A stretch of 50,352 nt of DNA from an uncultured Prochlorococcus sp. (lineage in GTDB: Bacteria > Cyanobacteriota > Cyanobacteriia > PCC-6307 > Cyanobiaceae). The stretch spans positions 1 through 50,352 of the forward strand of contig CACBHP010000007.1 in the NCBI GenBank assembly GCA_902539115.1, written 5' to 3'. Below the pieces are notes generated by a model. It saw nothing but the letters and a program-made list of their open reading frames with translations, did not search any database and had not been told where the DNA came from. The position numbers were made by a program, and so were the translations under genes. This document shows, in pieces, positions 27,174-36,882 of this stretch. Each line of letters begins with the position of its first letter. Positions within the stretch are counted from its first letter, which is position 1.

Positions 27174-27911
27174 TTAATCTCTTCTTCCACCGCCCTGGAG
27201 TGCAATCATTAATCTCAATATAAAAACAAAAAGATTAATGTAAGTTAGATACATACCTAAAGCCCCTGCAAGGTATTGATCATCATTATATCTTCTTGGC
27301 ATTGTATAGAAATCAACGAAAGACATTGCCACGAATAAGACCGTTCCAAATCCTGCAATAATCAATTCTAGTCCTGAACCTCCAAAAACGCCTGGAGCAA
27401 AGAATCCTCCAATTAATTGGACAAACATTGCTATAAGGAGACCTATCAACCCAAGACCAACGACCCCACTTAGTGCTTGACCAACACTATCACTCATTCT
27501 TTGACCAGTATAAGAGGCAATAACGAAAGTTATACCAGTAGCTAAGGCAGCTGTCCCAACCGAACCAATACCAATTGTTCCTATTGCTAAAGCGACTATT
27601 CCACTTAAGGTAAATCCAGTTAATAAACTAAATCCTGTCAACAAGGGCAAGGCCTTCGCATTATTTGCATTATTTGCAGCACTTGTGGCTATAAAAAACA
27701 AAATCAATTCTGCAATTAATGCAACTATTGAAAGGGGCTGGAAAAGACCAGGATTTGTTGCTATTAGTGAGATACCTGCTAAAACTCCTAAAGAAGTTAG
27801 AACCATACCTCCACCTACATAAGGTAAAGCTTTTTGAACAACATTTGGTCCAACAATTGAACTAGTTTGAGCTTCACGAATAGCTTGATTGAAATTACTA
27901 CTTGCTGGCAT
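27174..27911 (-). CDS. Bax inhibitor-1/YccA family membrane protein
   Basis: This 245-residue protein has about seven hydrophobic segments and the BI-1 (UPF0005) pattern, including LTGFTLSGIVAL, SYTGQRM and the C-terminal YLTYINLFVFILRLM. Bacterial members are poorly understood inner-membrane proteins; some leak calcium or interact with FtsH (YccA in E. coli). Any link with the ftsH in this window is speculation. It is the last gene of a leftward run phoH-BI-1 and ends at a strong terminator. The start is ATG. Confidence 0.9.
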   Translation of the reverse strand: MPASSNFNQAIREAQTSSIVGPNVVQKALPYVGGGMVLTSLGVLAGISLIATNPGLFQPLSIVALIAELILFFIATSAANNANNAKALPLLTGFSLLTGFTLSGIVALAIGTIGIGSVGTAALATGITFVIASYTGQRMSDSVGQALSGVVGLGLIGLLIAMFVQLIGGFFAPGVFGGSGLELIIAGFGTVLFVAMSFVDFYTMPRRYNDDQYLAGALGMYLTYINLFVFILRLMIALQGGGRRD

Positions 27912-27983
27912 TTTTTTAATAAATATTGCCTTATTCTAATTGATTTTTAAAATTTCAGGGTACGGATCTCCAGAGTTATAAAT

Positions 27984-28940
27984 TTATTGATAAGCCTCAA
28001 TAATTTTCTGAACTAAAGGATGACGAACTACATCTTCAATATTTAAATAACAAAATTTTATACCTTCAGTTTCAGAGAAAATTCTCGATGCTTCAATGAG
28101 GCCGCTTTCCTGATCATTTTTTAAATCAATTTGTGTAATATCTCCGTTTACAACCATTTTTGATCTCTCTCCTAATCTGGTCAAAAACATTCTCATTTGA
28201 GAGCAAGTAGCATTCTGTGCTTCATCCAAGATAATCAAAGAATTATCTAAGGTTCTTCCTCTCATAAATGCCAAAGGAGCAACTTCAATAATTCCCTTAT
28301 CAATTAAAGAATTTGTTCTATCAAACCCAAAAATACTATGTAAAGAATCAAATAAGGGTCTTAAATATGGATCTACTTTTTGTTGCAAATCACCAGGTAG
28401 AAATCCTAAACTTTCACCAGCCTCTACAGCTGGTCTGGTTAAAACAATTTTTTCAATTTTTTTCTCGTTCAATAGCCTTGCCGCGCAAACAGTTGCTAAA
28501 AATGTCTTACCAGTTCCTGCTGGGCCAATGGCGAACGTAAGATCAAAGTTTTCAATCATTTCAACATACTCTTTTTGCCTTATAGTTCTTGGTCTTAAAT
28601 ATCTTCCTTCTTTGGAACGCGCAAGAATTTTTTTTCCAAGTTCAGCATGTGAAGACGATTCACCCATATTTAAAGAACTTAAAGCTGCTTTAAGATCTAC
28701 CTCTGGGACTTCTAGCCCTTGTTCCCAAATTGGTCTTGTTAGTTCTACTAATGCTGAGGCTCTCTCAATTTTAGATATGACACCGTTCATCTCAAGTTGT
28801 AAGCCTCTTATAGTTAAAGAAACTCCTGTAAGAGACTCAAATTTTTTTAAGAAAGAATTACCAGGTCCAGATAATGCTGTAGCGGCATCAGAGCTTGGCA
28901 AATCTATTTTGAAGTGACCAGTTTTGGAAACTTCCTTCAT
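27984..28940 (-). CDS. phoH: PhoH-family ATPase
   Basis: This 318-residue PhoH-like protein has Walker A GPAGTGKT at 139-146, the following TRPAVEAGE segment, Walker B LIILDEAQN and the sensor-like VVNGDITQIDL. The first about 110 residues resemble the KH-like N-terminal region of PhoH/PhoL proteins, which are tied to RNA metabolism, often near ybeY. It sits 36 bases after rpsP on the same strand, in line with a role around ribosome or RNA processing. No Pho box was identified. Confidence 0.92.
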   Translation of the reverse strand: MKEVSKTGHFKIDLPSSDAATALSGPGNSFLKKFESLTGVSLTIRGLQLEMNGVISKIERASALVELTRPIWEQGLEVPEVDLKAALSSLNMGESSSHAELGKKILARSKEGRYLRPRTIRQKEYVEMIENFDLTFAIGPAGTGKTFLATVCAARLLNEKKIEKIVLTRPAVEAGESLGFLPGDLQQKVDPYLRPLFDSLHSIFGFDRTNSLIDKGIIEVAPLAFMRGRTLDNSLIILDEAQNATCSQMRMFLTRLGERSKMVVNGDITQIDLKNDQESGLIEASRIFSETEGIKFCYLNIEDVVRHPLVQKIIEAYQ

Positions 28941-28976
28941 CTAGTTTTTGAATAAGAATAAAAATTTATCAATTCA

Positions 28977-29342
28977 CTAGCTTTCAGCTTCATTACTTTC
29001 GCTTTCAGCTTTAATAGTATCATTTTCTTCATCTTTAGTTTTAGCCTTAGCTAATTTTTCCTTATCTAACTTTGCTTTACCAATTGTGATAGAGGGTCTT
29101 TCTATTTTTTCTAATAACCCTCCCTTTTCTAATAAAGTTCTTACAACATCAGTTGGCTGAGCACCCTGCGTAAGTCTTGTTCTTAAAGCTTCTGTGTCAA
29201 GTCTGGTTTCCTTAGTTCTTGGATTATAAAAACCTAGTTCTTGTAGAGGTCTACCATCTCTTCGGGAAGTACTATTGCATGCAACAATTCTGAAACTTGC
29301 CTCTTTTTTCTTTCCAAAGCGCTTAAGGCGCAATTTAATCAT
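28977..29342 (-). CDS. rpsP: 30S ribosomal protein S16
   Basis: The N-terminal about 80 residues are a standard S16 ([32 protein letters not shown]). The protein is longer than the usual about 82 residues because of a Lys/Glu-rich C-terminal tail to residue 121, probably flexible. It lies 54 bases after ffh and 36 before phoH, all leftward. The rpsP-ffh-trmD association known from other bacteria is partly kept, since trmD is 3 kb away. Confidence 0.96.
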   Translation of the reverse strand: MIKLRLKRFGKKKEASFRIVACNSTSRRDGRPLQELGFYNPRTKETRLDTEALRTRLTQGAQPTDVVRTLLEKGGLLEKIERPSITIGKAKLDKEKLAKAKTKDEENDTIKAESESNEAES

Positions 29343-29396
29343 CTTAAATTAATGCATTTACAATAATAATATCATTTAAAGGATAAAATACAGAAA

Positions 29397-30848
29397 CTAT
29401 AAATCGGCAAAACCTTTTTTCTTTTTATTATTTTTTTGTTTTTTCATTGGCTTATTACCACTCATCCCCCCCATTCCTGGCATTCCTCCCATTCCTGGCA
29501 TTCCTCCCATTCCTGGCATTCCTCCCATTCCTCCCATTCCTGGCATTCCCCCGTTAGACATTTGTTTCATAAAACCTCTCATTCTTTGAAAATCAGCTAA
29601 TACTTTATCTACGTCTTTTGATTCATAACCGCTGCCCTGAGCGATCCTTTGTCTTCTTGAGGGGTGAGCTGCAAGAACTTCGGGTTTTTGTTTCTCCTCA
29701 AGAGTCATTGAGGAGATCATAGATTCTATTTTCTTAAGTTGATCTTCTCCATCTTTTATCATCCCTTCATCTATTTTATTCATTCCAGGAATCAATTTAA
29801 TCAATCCACCAAGTGAACCCATTCTTTTAATTAATCTCATTTGCTTTACAAAATCATTAAAATCAAAAGTCGCTTCTTGAAGTTTCTTTTGCATCGCTTC
29901 TGCATCAGCAAGTTCAACTTCTTTTTGTGCTTTTTCAACAAGTGTCAATACATCGCCCATGCCTAAAATTCTGCTAGCCATTCTCTCTGGATGAAATGGT
30001 TGCAGTGCCTCTATTTTTTCACCTACACCTATAAATTTGATTGGTTTACCACTTATTTTTCTTATTGATAAAGCAGCTCCGCCTCTAGAGTCACCATCCA
30101 ACTTAGTTAATATCGCACCAGTGATTCCTACTTTTTCATGAAATGATTTTGTTAAGTCTGCAGCTTCTTGCCCAATCATTGAATCAACAACAAGCAAAAC
30201 CTCATCAGGATTAGAAACTTCTTTAATTCGAACCATTTCACTCATCATGGAATCATCAATTTGCAGTCTTCCTGCGGTATCAATAATTATCGAATTAAAA
30301 TCATTTTCGCTAGCAAAATTCAATGCTTCTTTTGCTATTTCTTCTGGTTTGCTATTTTTTTCTATAGCTGAAAAAACTTCCAATTCATATTGACTTCCCA
30401 ATGTTTTAAGCTGCTCTACAGCTGCTGGTCGATAAATATCTGCAGCCACCAAAAGAACTTTTTTATCTTTTTCCTTTAAATAAAGTCCTAATTTTCCTGT
30501 TGCAGTTGTTTTACCCGCTCCCTGAAGTCCAGCCATCAAAATGACTGTAGGACTTTTTTCATTTTCGTTTAAAGGAGAATTTTCATTCCCCATAATGTTA
30601 ATCAATTCTTTATTTACAACTTCTATAAATTTTTGTCCTGGGTTTACACCCCTAACTACTTCTTCTCCAATAGCTTTATCTTTGACATCTGATATGAACT
30701 CTTTTACTACAGACAAACTAACATCTGCATCAAGGAGTGCTCTTTTTACCTCCTTCAAGGCATCGTTAATATTATTTTCACTAATTTTTGCTTCGCCTCT
30801 TAAACCCTTTACTGCGTCTTCAAAGCGTGACGAGAGTTCATCAAACAT
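29397..30848 (-). CDS. ffh: Signal recognition particle GTPase Ffh/SRP54
   Basis: It targets nascent membrane proteins with SRP RNA. The N domain (1-95) is followed by the G domain with GLQGAGKTT at 107-115, DTAGR and TKLDGDSRGG. The M domain (about 320-440) includes the RRQRIAQGSG RNA-binding helix. The end is a Met/Gly/Pro-rich tail of GGMPGM repeats encoded by an 18-bp tandem repeat, then a Lys-rich terminus. The 483-residue length is typical of cyanobacterial Ffh. It follows the ftn2-like gene by 47 bases on the same strand. Confidence 0.96.
   Translation of the reverse strand: MFDELSSRFEDAVKGLRGEAKISENNINDALKEVKRALLDADVSLSVVKEFISDVKDKAIGEEVVRGVNPGQKFIEVVNKELINIMGNENSPLNENEKSPTVILMAGLQGAGKTTATGKLGLYLKEKDKKVLLVAADIYRPAAVEQLKTLGSQYELEVFSAIEKNSKPEEIAKEALNFASENDFNSIIIDTAGRLQIDDSMMSEMVRIKEVSNPDEVLLVVDSMIGQEAADLTKSFHEKVGITGAILTKLDGDSRGGAALSIRKISGKPIKFIGVGEKIEALQPFHPERMASRILGMGDVLTLVEKAQKEVELADAEAMQKKLQEATFDFNDFVKQMRLIKRMGSLGGLIKLIPGMNKIDEGMIKDGEDQLKKIESMISSMTLEEKQKPEVLAAHPSRRQRIAQGSGYESKDVDKVLADFQRMRGFMKQMSNGGMPGMGGMGGMPGMGGMPGMGGMPGMGGMSGNKPMKKQKNNKKKKGFADL
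29473..29552. repeat. 18-bp tandem repeat in the ffh M-domain tail
   Basis: Three perfect copies of ATTCCTGGCATTCCTCCC (29473-29490, 29491-29508, 29509-29526) are followed by a half unit (29527-29535) and a degenerate copy to 29552. In the ffh frame each unit encodes six residues, GGMPGM, so copy-number change keeps the frame. Such repeats can expand and contract by slippage. Confidence 0.92.
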
Positions 30849-30895
30849 TATTAAAAAGAATTTTTAAATATTATAGATGATCTCGAAGTTTATAC

Positions 30896-33001
30896 TCACA
30901 AACCACTTACGAAATCAACCAATTTCCATGATTTATTTGAAAAACCCAAAATATATTTAACTTTTAGGGGAGTCAATGATGTTTCATTAACAAATTCTCC
31001 AGAATTCTTTACTATTTTCTCTAGATAATTTAATTCAACTAAAACAACTATTCGAGATGAAGTTTGAGATTCCAAATCAATCATACGTATTTGGGAATTA
31101 ATTTCTTTATAAATCCCTTTCTTGATATCCTTCTGTCTTTCTTCGATTGTTCGATCAATCAGACCTTTACTAACAATCTTAGAAAGGTTAATTTCACTCT
31201 TTCCGGCTAAGTAATTACTTTTACTTAGAAGCCATCCATTAATTAAATTCCTTATATCTTCCAAAGAAGGCGAAGGGGTATTAAGTTCTTTGAATTCATA
31301 GGCAATCATTGAAATAGATTTCTCTGGAATAGAATTCAATTTGGTTGAAGGATTTTTTTTTATTTCTTGAATAATATCTTTTTCACTAAGCGTTTGATTT
31401 TTATCTATGGCAATTAGAGGTTTTTCAGCAATAACTTCGTCCTGAATTGATTTTTTTAAATTATTTCTTAAAAATCCAATACCAATACCAAATGCAAATA
31501 AGATCAAAAATGCATAAATATAAATTAAATAAGGTGAACGATTAATAATATCTTTATCCTTCAAGAATTCCCCAAAACTAAACTTTAATTCGGCAATTTT
31601 TTCAATTAAAAAATTATAAAACTCTATTGGTTTTTTCTTAAAGTATTCCTCATTGAATTCGTTTTCATTGATCTGAACCTTTTGATAATCTTGTTTTATG
31701 CCACCAGGCCAAGGTAATCCACTCTCATAAATATTATCTAAAGTATTATCAAAATCTTCAGTTATTTTTGTGGAAGATTCCTCGTCAATTGATTGGTTCT
31801 GAAGATTTGACCTAATTGAAATTTTATTTGATTTCTTTTCTAATTTTTCAATAAATTCTTGAATTTCCCTATCTTCAAACCAAGAATCTAAATCAACCTC
31901 TTTTGAGTCAATATCTCTATACCCAACTAAAACATCATTCTCTAACCAATTTTTACAGAAAATACATATCGCTTCTAACTTATTTCCAGGATAATTATTA
32001 AGCCAATCTCGTAAATTTTCATCAGGACTACTAGAAAACCTTGCAGTGGCCTGGTCAATATCAGCTAAAAGTAAGTCTAAACAACCAATAATAGGCATTG
32101 AATCAAGACCCGATAAATTAAGTTTCTTTAAAATTCTCCTCGCTTCAAATAATTTTTCCGGCTTTCTTCTAGAGAAACCAATAGCTGTTAATGATAAAAA
32201 TGCTAAAAATCCTGCTTCTAATGATCCTCTTTTTTGTAATTCAAGAAACAAATCAATCTGTTCTTGCACTGTCAAAAATGGCTTAATTTGTTGAAAAAAA
32301 GCTTCAAACTCTTTTTGATTTAAATAATCCTTATATTCAGATTTATTATTACCTTCCAAACCACCTCTTTTGATTATTAAATTTTCCAACATACTTAAGC
32401 CTTTTTTATGAGAATCTTGATCATTTAGATCCCTACTAAGTAGATCAAGGATTCTGTAAGGAAGAAGAGCAACCAAGTCTTCTTCAAGTTCTTTTCTTTT
32501 GTCTCCAAGCTTTCCCATTCTTTGTAGAAGTTGTATACCTTCATGTAAAAAGTCTGCCGCGTTTGAATAGGATCTAAGTTGTTGTTCTTGAATTGCAGAA
32601 TCTCTAGCTGTTAAAGCAGCCAATAAAGTTAAGTCAGCTTCCCTACTACTTCCTAAAGCTGGAGTTTGTGGGGGCTGCAATGCTTTTTTCGTGATTTTAA
32701 AAGTTTCTTTTGGGGAACCCGATTCCCAGAGAAGCATTAATCCTGCTACTTCTCTGTTTGAGGAAAACTCCAATCCAGATTTCCCATTTAATAACAAATT
32801 TTCGTACTCTCTTCTGCTTTCTGGATCTGTAAGTAGATCGGCAGTGAGGCGAAGCAACTCAGATCTTTGGGTTAAAACTTCATAAGTAAAACCTTCATCG
32901 GGTGTTTTATCTAACCGTAATTGAAACGCCCTTAATACTTCCTCAGAAGTTGCTGAGGGGCTTACGCCAATTAAACGAAAATGGTCTAAAGGAAGTTCCA
33001 A
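30896..33001 (-). CDS. ftn2: Ftn2/ZipN (ARC6-like) cell-division protein
   Basis: This 701-residue protein matches the cyanobacterial homologue of plant ARC6, which tethers FtsZ to the inner membrane and helps assemble the divisome. A DnaJ-like N-terminal region comes first (about 5-70, HFRLIGVSPSATSEEVLRAF; no HPD motif, as usual for this family). A long helical cytoplasmic region follows, then one transmembrane helix at about 498-520 (YLIYIYAFLILFAFGIGIGF). A C-terminal periplasmic DUF4101/IMS-like domain ends the protein (about 580-701, ending WKLVDFVSGL). The start is TTG. It leads the run ftn2-ffh-rpsP-phoH and is divergent from pdhA (113 bases from this start to the upstream candidate start of pdhA). 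Confidence 0.87.
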   Translation of the reverse strand: MELPLDHFRLIGVSPSATSEEVLRAFQLRLDKTPDEGFTYEVLTQRSELLRLTADLLTDPESRREYENLLLNGKSGLEFSSNREVAGLMLLWESGSPKETFKITKKALQPPQTPALGSSREADLTLLAALTARDSAIQEQQLRSYSNAADFLHEGIQLLQRMGKLGDKRKELEEDLVALLPYRILDLLSRDLNDQDSHKKGLSMLENLIIKRGGLEGNNKSEYKDYLNQKEFEAFFQQIKPFLTVQEQIDLFLELQKRGSLEAGFLAFLSLTAIGFSRRKPEKLFEARRILKKLNLSGLDSMPIIGCLDLLLADIDQATARFSSSPDENLRDWLNNYPGNKLEAICIFCKNWLENDVLVGYRDIDSKEVDLDSWFEDREIQEFIEKLEKKSNKISIRSNLQNQSIDEESSTKITEDFDNTLDNIYESGLPWPGGIKQDYQKVQINENEFNEEYFKKKPIEFYNFLIEKIAELKFSFGEFLKDKDIINRSPYLIYIYAFLILFAFGIGIGFLRNNLKKSIQDEVIAEKPLIAIDKNQTLSEKDIIQEIKKNPSTKLNSIPEKSISMIAYEFKELNTPSPSLEDIRNLINGWLLSKSNYLAGKSEINLSKIVSKGLIDRTIEERQKDIKKGIYKEINSQIRMIDLESQTSSRIVVLVELNYLEKIVKNSGEFVNETSLTPLKVKYILGFSNKSWKLVDFVSGL

Positions 33002-33137
33002 ACAAATATCCTATTAAAAATTCTTAGACAAATCTTATCAAGTTAAAAATTTTTTTCACAAGGTCTTACAGAGTTATTAAAAAAAAACATGAAAATCGCC
33101 CTTCACATCTTAGAATGTTAACAAATCAAAACTTCGT

Positions 33138-33143
33138 TAAGGT
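33138..33143 (+). promoter_or_regulatory. Ribosome-binding site supporting a TTG start of pdhA
   Basis: TAAGGT lies 7 bases before the TTG at 33151. The upstream ATG at 33115 has no purine-rich site in front of it. This favours the TTG, which begins the protein just before [10 protein letters not shown]. Confidence 0.55.
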
Positions 33144-33150
33144 ATTTTTC

Positions 33151-34188
33151 TTGGAAACACACGTAGAGAGAATCTCAAATCTTCAAGACATAAAAAAAGC
33201 CGAATTAGATCGAGAAACCGGATTATTTCTTTATGAAGACATGACGCTTGGTCGTAGGTTCGAAGATAAGTGTGCCGAAATGTATTACAGGGGGAAAATG
33301 TTTGGTTTCGTTCATTTATATAACGGTCAAGAGGCTATAAGCACAGGAGTAATTGGTGCTATGAAAAAGAAACATGATTGGTTTTGTAGCACCTATCGCG
33401 ATCATGTTCATGCACTAAGTGCGGGTGTTCCCTCATTTGAAGTAATGAGTGAACTTTTTGGTAAAGCTACTGGTTGCAGCAAAGGCCGAGGTGGATCCAT
33501 GCACTTATTTTCAAGAGAGCATCACTTACTCGGAGGATATGCATTTATTGGAGAGGGAATTCCAGTTGCCCTAGGGGCAGCCTTTTCAAGCAAATACAAA
33601 AAAGAAGTTGCTGGAAATAGTAATAGTGATGCTGTAACTGCAGCATTCTTTGGGGATGGGACTTGCAATAATGGGCAGTTTTTTGAATGTTTAAATATGG
33701 CCCAGTTATGGAAATTACCCATAATTTTTGTTGTTGAAAATAATAAATGGGCTATTGGTATGGCTCACGATAGGGCTACTAGTAATCCTGAAATCTGGAG
33801 AAAAGCGTCTGCTTTTGGTATGCACGGCGAGGAAGTTGATGGAATGGACGTATTAGCAGTTAGAGGAGCAGCACAAAGAGCAATTGAGCGCGCTAGAGCG
33901 GGAGAAGGTCCGACGCTTTTAGAATGTTTGACTTATCGATATAGAGGTCATTCTCTTGCAGATCCAGATGAATTAAGGTCTGAGAAAGAGAAGGAGTTTT
34001 GGGGGAAAAGAGATCCTATTAAGAAATTAGCCAAAGAAATTATTGACGGTAAATTCGCAACAGAAGAAGAATTAAAAATTATTGAAAAGAAAATTGATTC
34101 AGAGATATCGGAGTCAGTTAAAAATGCTATTGAAGCACCGGAACCTCCTTCAGAAGAATTAACTAAATATATTTGGGCAGAAGATTAG
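33151..34188 (+). CDS. pdhA: Pyruvate dehydrogenase E1 alpha subunit
   Basis: This is the thiamine-diphosphate-binding alpha chain of pyruvate dehydrogenase, which makes acetyl-CoA. The TPP motif begins GDG and ends NN ([14 protein letters not shown]), preceded by RGGSMHLF. The phosphorylation-loop region [14 protein letters not shown] is present. The start is chosen at TTG 33151 because of a ribosome-binding site; an ATG at 33115 would add 12 residues. lpdA, the E3 subunit, is in the window at 43 kb; E1 beta and E2 are not. The stop is one base from the stop of the convergent sigma-factor gene, leaving no room for a separate terminator. Confidence 0.95.
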   Translation: METHVERISNLQDIKKAELDRETGLFLYEDMTLGRRFEDKCAEMYYRGKMFGFVHLYNGQEAISTGVIGAMKKKHDWFCSTYRDHVHALSAGVPSFEVMSELFGKATGCSKGRGGSMHLFSREHHLLGGYAFIGEGIPVALGAAFSSKYKKEVAGNSNSDAVTAAFFGDGTCNNGQFFECLNMAQLWKLPIIFVVENNKWAIGMAHDRATSNPEIWRKASAFGMHGEEVDGMDVLAVRGAAQRAIERARAGEGPTLLECLTYRYRGHSLADPDELRSEKEKEFWGKRDPIKKLAKEIIDGKFATEEELKIIEKKIDSEISESVKNAIEAPEPPSEELTKYIWAED

Positions 34189-34189
34189 A

Positions 34190-35131
34190 TTAAATACCGC
34201 TAGGTAATTTTCTGGTTAAATTCCTTAATTTTCTTAGTGCCTTAAGTTCAACTTGTCTTACTCTTTCTCTAGAAACTTCTAATAATCTTCCAATTTCTGC
34301 AAGCGTATGTCTCTCATTTGCATCAAGTCCAAACCTTAGTTTGAGAACATGTTGTTCTTGCTCGCTTAAATGACTTAACCACTTACCAAGTTGCTCTTGA
34401 TGCATTTTCTGTTCTACTTGATCTAAAGGCTCTTCATTATTACTATCTGCAATTAAATCACCTAAAAAGCTCCTGCCATCATCACCATTTACTGGAGCAT
34501 CTAAACTACTTGTCGATAAAGCTTGTCTTAAAACAGAATCCAGTTCTTCTACATCAATTTCCATTGCCTCTGCAATTTCAATTCTGCTAGGCATAGCACC
34601 AAGCTTATGAGCCAAATCTCTACTAACTTTTCTAATAGAGGCTAACCTTTCACTTAAGTGAACAGGTAAACGGATTGTTCTTGATTGACATGCAATGGCT
34701 CTTGTCATACTTTGCCTAATCCACCAAAATGCATAAGTAGAGAACTTATATCCTCTTGTCGGGTCAAATTTTTCAACAGCTCTCTCCAACCCAAGAGAAC
34801 CTTCTTGTACTAAATCAAGTAATTCCAGTCCTTTACCTTGATATTTTTTTGCCACACTTACGACTAATCTTAAATTAGCTTTCATCATTCTTTCTTTAGC
34901 TCTTCGACCAACTTTTATAGTTCTTTTTTGCTGAGTTGTAAAATCATTAATCTTTTCATTTAATTGTCCATCTTCTGTGAGAATCATCATCTTCTGAACT
35001 TGATTACCCAATTCAATCTCTTCTGCAGGAGTTAATAAGGGAACTCTACCAATATTCTGCAAATACCAACTTATTGGATCATTACTCCTCCTTTTAGGAT
35101 GTTCTGCTTGCGTTGGTAATGATGAGACCAT
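34190..35131 (-). CDS. RNA polymerase group 2 sigma-70 factor
   Basis: This 313-residue sigma factor lacks the long N-terminal region 1.1 of the primary sigma. Region 1.2 is visible as DPISWYLQNIGRVPLLTPAEE. Region 2.4 lies around 127-140 (GYKFSTYAFWWIRQ), followed by RTIRLPVHLSERL, and region 4.2 is TLAEIGRLLEVSRERVRQVE. This is the group 2 (non-essential, RpoD-like) pattern of cyanobacteria, used in responses to light, nutrient or growth phase; the exact paralogue cannot be given. A 12-bp palindrome overlaps its ribosome-binding site. It follows nnr by 139 bases, probably with its own promoter. Confidence 0.93.
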   Translation of the reverse strand: MVSSLPTQAEHPKRRSNDPISWYLQNIGRVPLLTPAEEIELGNQVQKMMILTEDGQLNEKINDFTTQQKRTIKVGRRAKERMMKANLRLVVSVAKKYQGKGLELLDLVQEGSLGLERAVEKFDPTRGYKFSTYAFWWIRQSMTRAIACQSRTIRLPVHLSERLASIRKVSRDLAHKLGAMPSRIEIAEAMEIDVEELDSVLRQALSTSSLDAPVNGDDGRSFLGDLIADSNNEEPLDQVEQKMHQEQLGKWLSHLSEQEQHVLKLRFGLDANERHTLAEIGRLLEVSRERVRQVELKALRKLRNLTRKLPSGI

Positions 35132-35137
35132 TTTTCC

Positions 35138-35149
35138 ACCTAATTAGGT
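35138..35149 (-). promoter_or_regulatory. Palindrome over the sigma-factor ribosome-binding site
   Basis: ACCTAATTAGGT is a perfect 12-bp palindrome. On the minus strand its right arm supplies AGGTGG, the likely Shine-Dalgarno, 5 bases before the ATG. In RNA the arms, extended by a T-G and a C-G pair, can fold with an AATT loop and hide the site. It could alternatively bind a dimeric repressor. No function is demonstrated. Confidence 0.4.
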
Positions 35150-35270
35150 AGTAAAACTCTCCTATACTTTTAGACAAATGGCCAAATATTTAATGCGCGC
35201 TTCAGATTTCAAGTAATATTTGTACACTTATGTGTTTAAAACTATAAATAACTCTCTTAAATTGTTTCTT

Positions 35271-36836
35271 TCAAGATATTTGTCTCGTTTTTATTTTTCT
35301 CATTAATTTTGTAAGTTCGTCACCAATAGCAGAAGCATTTGACCCAGTTTTGCACTTCGATGCAGCAAATGAATGCAAAAGTACATATTTAGCAAAAAAA
35401 TCTGTTGATATATCTCTACAAAAGGTTAAATCAATCGCAGAACTACCAGCTACAAAACCAGATAAAAGATCACCCAACCCTGCTCGAGCTGTCTGAGAAT
35501 CGGTACCAAAAAGTTGCCATACTTTTTTATTATCAGCAACTATGCTATTAGCTCCTTTTAACAAAATACTAATATTGAATTCTTTTGCCGCATCACGAGC
35601 AAGCCCAACATTGGTCTTAGATTTGATATTGGGAAATAATCTTCCAAATTCTTTGCTATGTGGTGTAATCCATGTCTTAGACTTTCTCTCTAAAAAGAAA
35701 TTTGCCCCCAACTCAGATTCCGAAATTCTATTAAGTGCATCTGCATCCAAGATCAATAATCCTCCAAAAGACATAAGATAATCTTTTGATTTTTGCCAAT
35801 CATCATTATCAATTCCTATTCCTGGACCGACAACTAATGAATCAAACGAACTTAAATCAATATTCTTTAATGCACTAAACAAAGATGCATTTCCATTTTG
35901 GTTAGATTGCATAGTTTCTTTTAAAACTATTTCTGGGGCAACTTGCCAAATAGATTCAGCAACTATCCCAGGAAGGACCGCAGAGATAAAGCCTGCTCCA
36001 CTTGATATGGCCCCTTTTAATGCCAAGTATGCAGCCCCAGGATATTTTTCACTTCCGGCTATGAGTAATGTTCTACCTCTTTGAAATTTGTTGGAATTTT
36101 TTGGTAAAGAAGGTAAATCAATATTTTTTATATCTTTGTAAGTAACCTTAAAAATCTTTGTATCAATTTTGGACAGATTACTAGTAGGCATCCCAACATC
36201 TATATGGTGCAATTCTCCAATAAAAGGTAAAGCAGAATCTTGGATTAACCCAATCTTATAAAGACCAATGGCCAAGGTATAGTTTGCCTTCACTGCGTTA
36301 ACTAAAAAAGGCCCTCCTTTATCAGGACATAATCCTGTTGGGATATCAATACTTATTACTTTTCCAGATTTTTTATGAAATTTTTGATTAAACAGTTTAA
36401 TTAATTTATCATCAACTTTTCTTGTTTGATTATTACCAAAAACTGCATCAATCCAAAGCTCTTTCCCATTTGCATCAGGAGGCTCTACTAATTTTGTAAC
36501 ACCAATAGATGTAAGATAATTAAGGTGGTTATTTGTTAATGGTTTTTTTATCGGGAATGGACACCATACCTGAACATAAAAACCTTTCAAAAAAAGCTCT
36601 CTAGCTATTACTGCACCATCCCCGCCATTATGCCCAGGACCTATAAAAACAGTTATTCCATTCTTGAGAAGAGGTTTCTTTTTTAAGAGCCATCTACTAA
36701 TTTGGATACCAGCTTTTTCCATCAATGCTTCTTGTGGCATTCCATCAGAAAACATTTCTTTCTCTAATATCAACATTTGCTTTGAATCAACAATTAAATG
36801 TTCAGAGTCAATTGTTGGCCATTCAATTTCGTTCAT
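35271..36836 (-). CDS. nnr: Bifunctional NAD(P)H-hydrate epimerase/dehydratase
   Basis: This metabolite-repair enzyme fixes damaged hydrated NAD(P)H. The N-terminal epimerase (YjeF_N, about 1-230) shows FIGPGHNGGDGAVIARE and the VISIDIPTGL segment. The C-terminal ADP/ATP-dependent dehydratase (about 245-521) has LLIAGSEKYPGAAYLA, DSLVVGPGIG, LILDADALN, WITPHSKEFGRLF and AGLGDLLSG. The 521-residue fused form is common in bacteria. It is divergent from mnmA (46 bases) and is followed by the sigma-factor gene. Confidence 0.94.
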   Translation of the reverse strand: MNEIEWPTIDSEHLIVDSKQMLILEKEMFSDGMPQEALMEKAGIQISRWLLKKKPLLKNGITVFIGPGHNGGDGAVIARELFLKGFYVQVWCPFPIKKPLTNNHLNYLTSIGVTKLVEPPDANGKELWIDAVFGNNQTRKVDDKLIKLFNQKFHKKSGKVISIDIPTGLCPDKGGPFLVNAVKANYTLAIGLYKIGLIQDSALPFIGELHHIDVGMPTSNLSKIDTKIFKVTYKDIKNIDLPSLPKNSNKFQRGRTLLIAGSEKYPGAAYLALKGAISSGAGFISAVLPGIVAESIWQVAPEIVLKETMQSNQNGNASLFSALKNIDLSSFDSLVVGPGIGIDNDDWQKSKDYLMSFGGLLILDADALNRISESELGANFFLERKSKTWITPHSKEFGRLFPNIKSKTNVGLARDAAKEFNISILLKGANSIVADNKKVWQLFGTDSQTARAGLGDLLSGFVAGSSAIDLTFCRDISTDFFAKYVLLHSFAASKCKTGSNASAIGDELTKLMRKIKTRQIS

Positions 36837-36882
36837 AATGGATACATAGCAATTGAAGAACTGTTCAAAAATTTAAACTTCC

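Noticed and set aside
29473-29552. CRISPR-like array
   Set aside because: The units are directly adjacent without spacers and lie in frame inside ffh; no cas genes are present.
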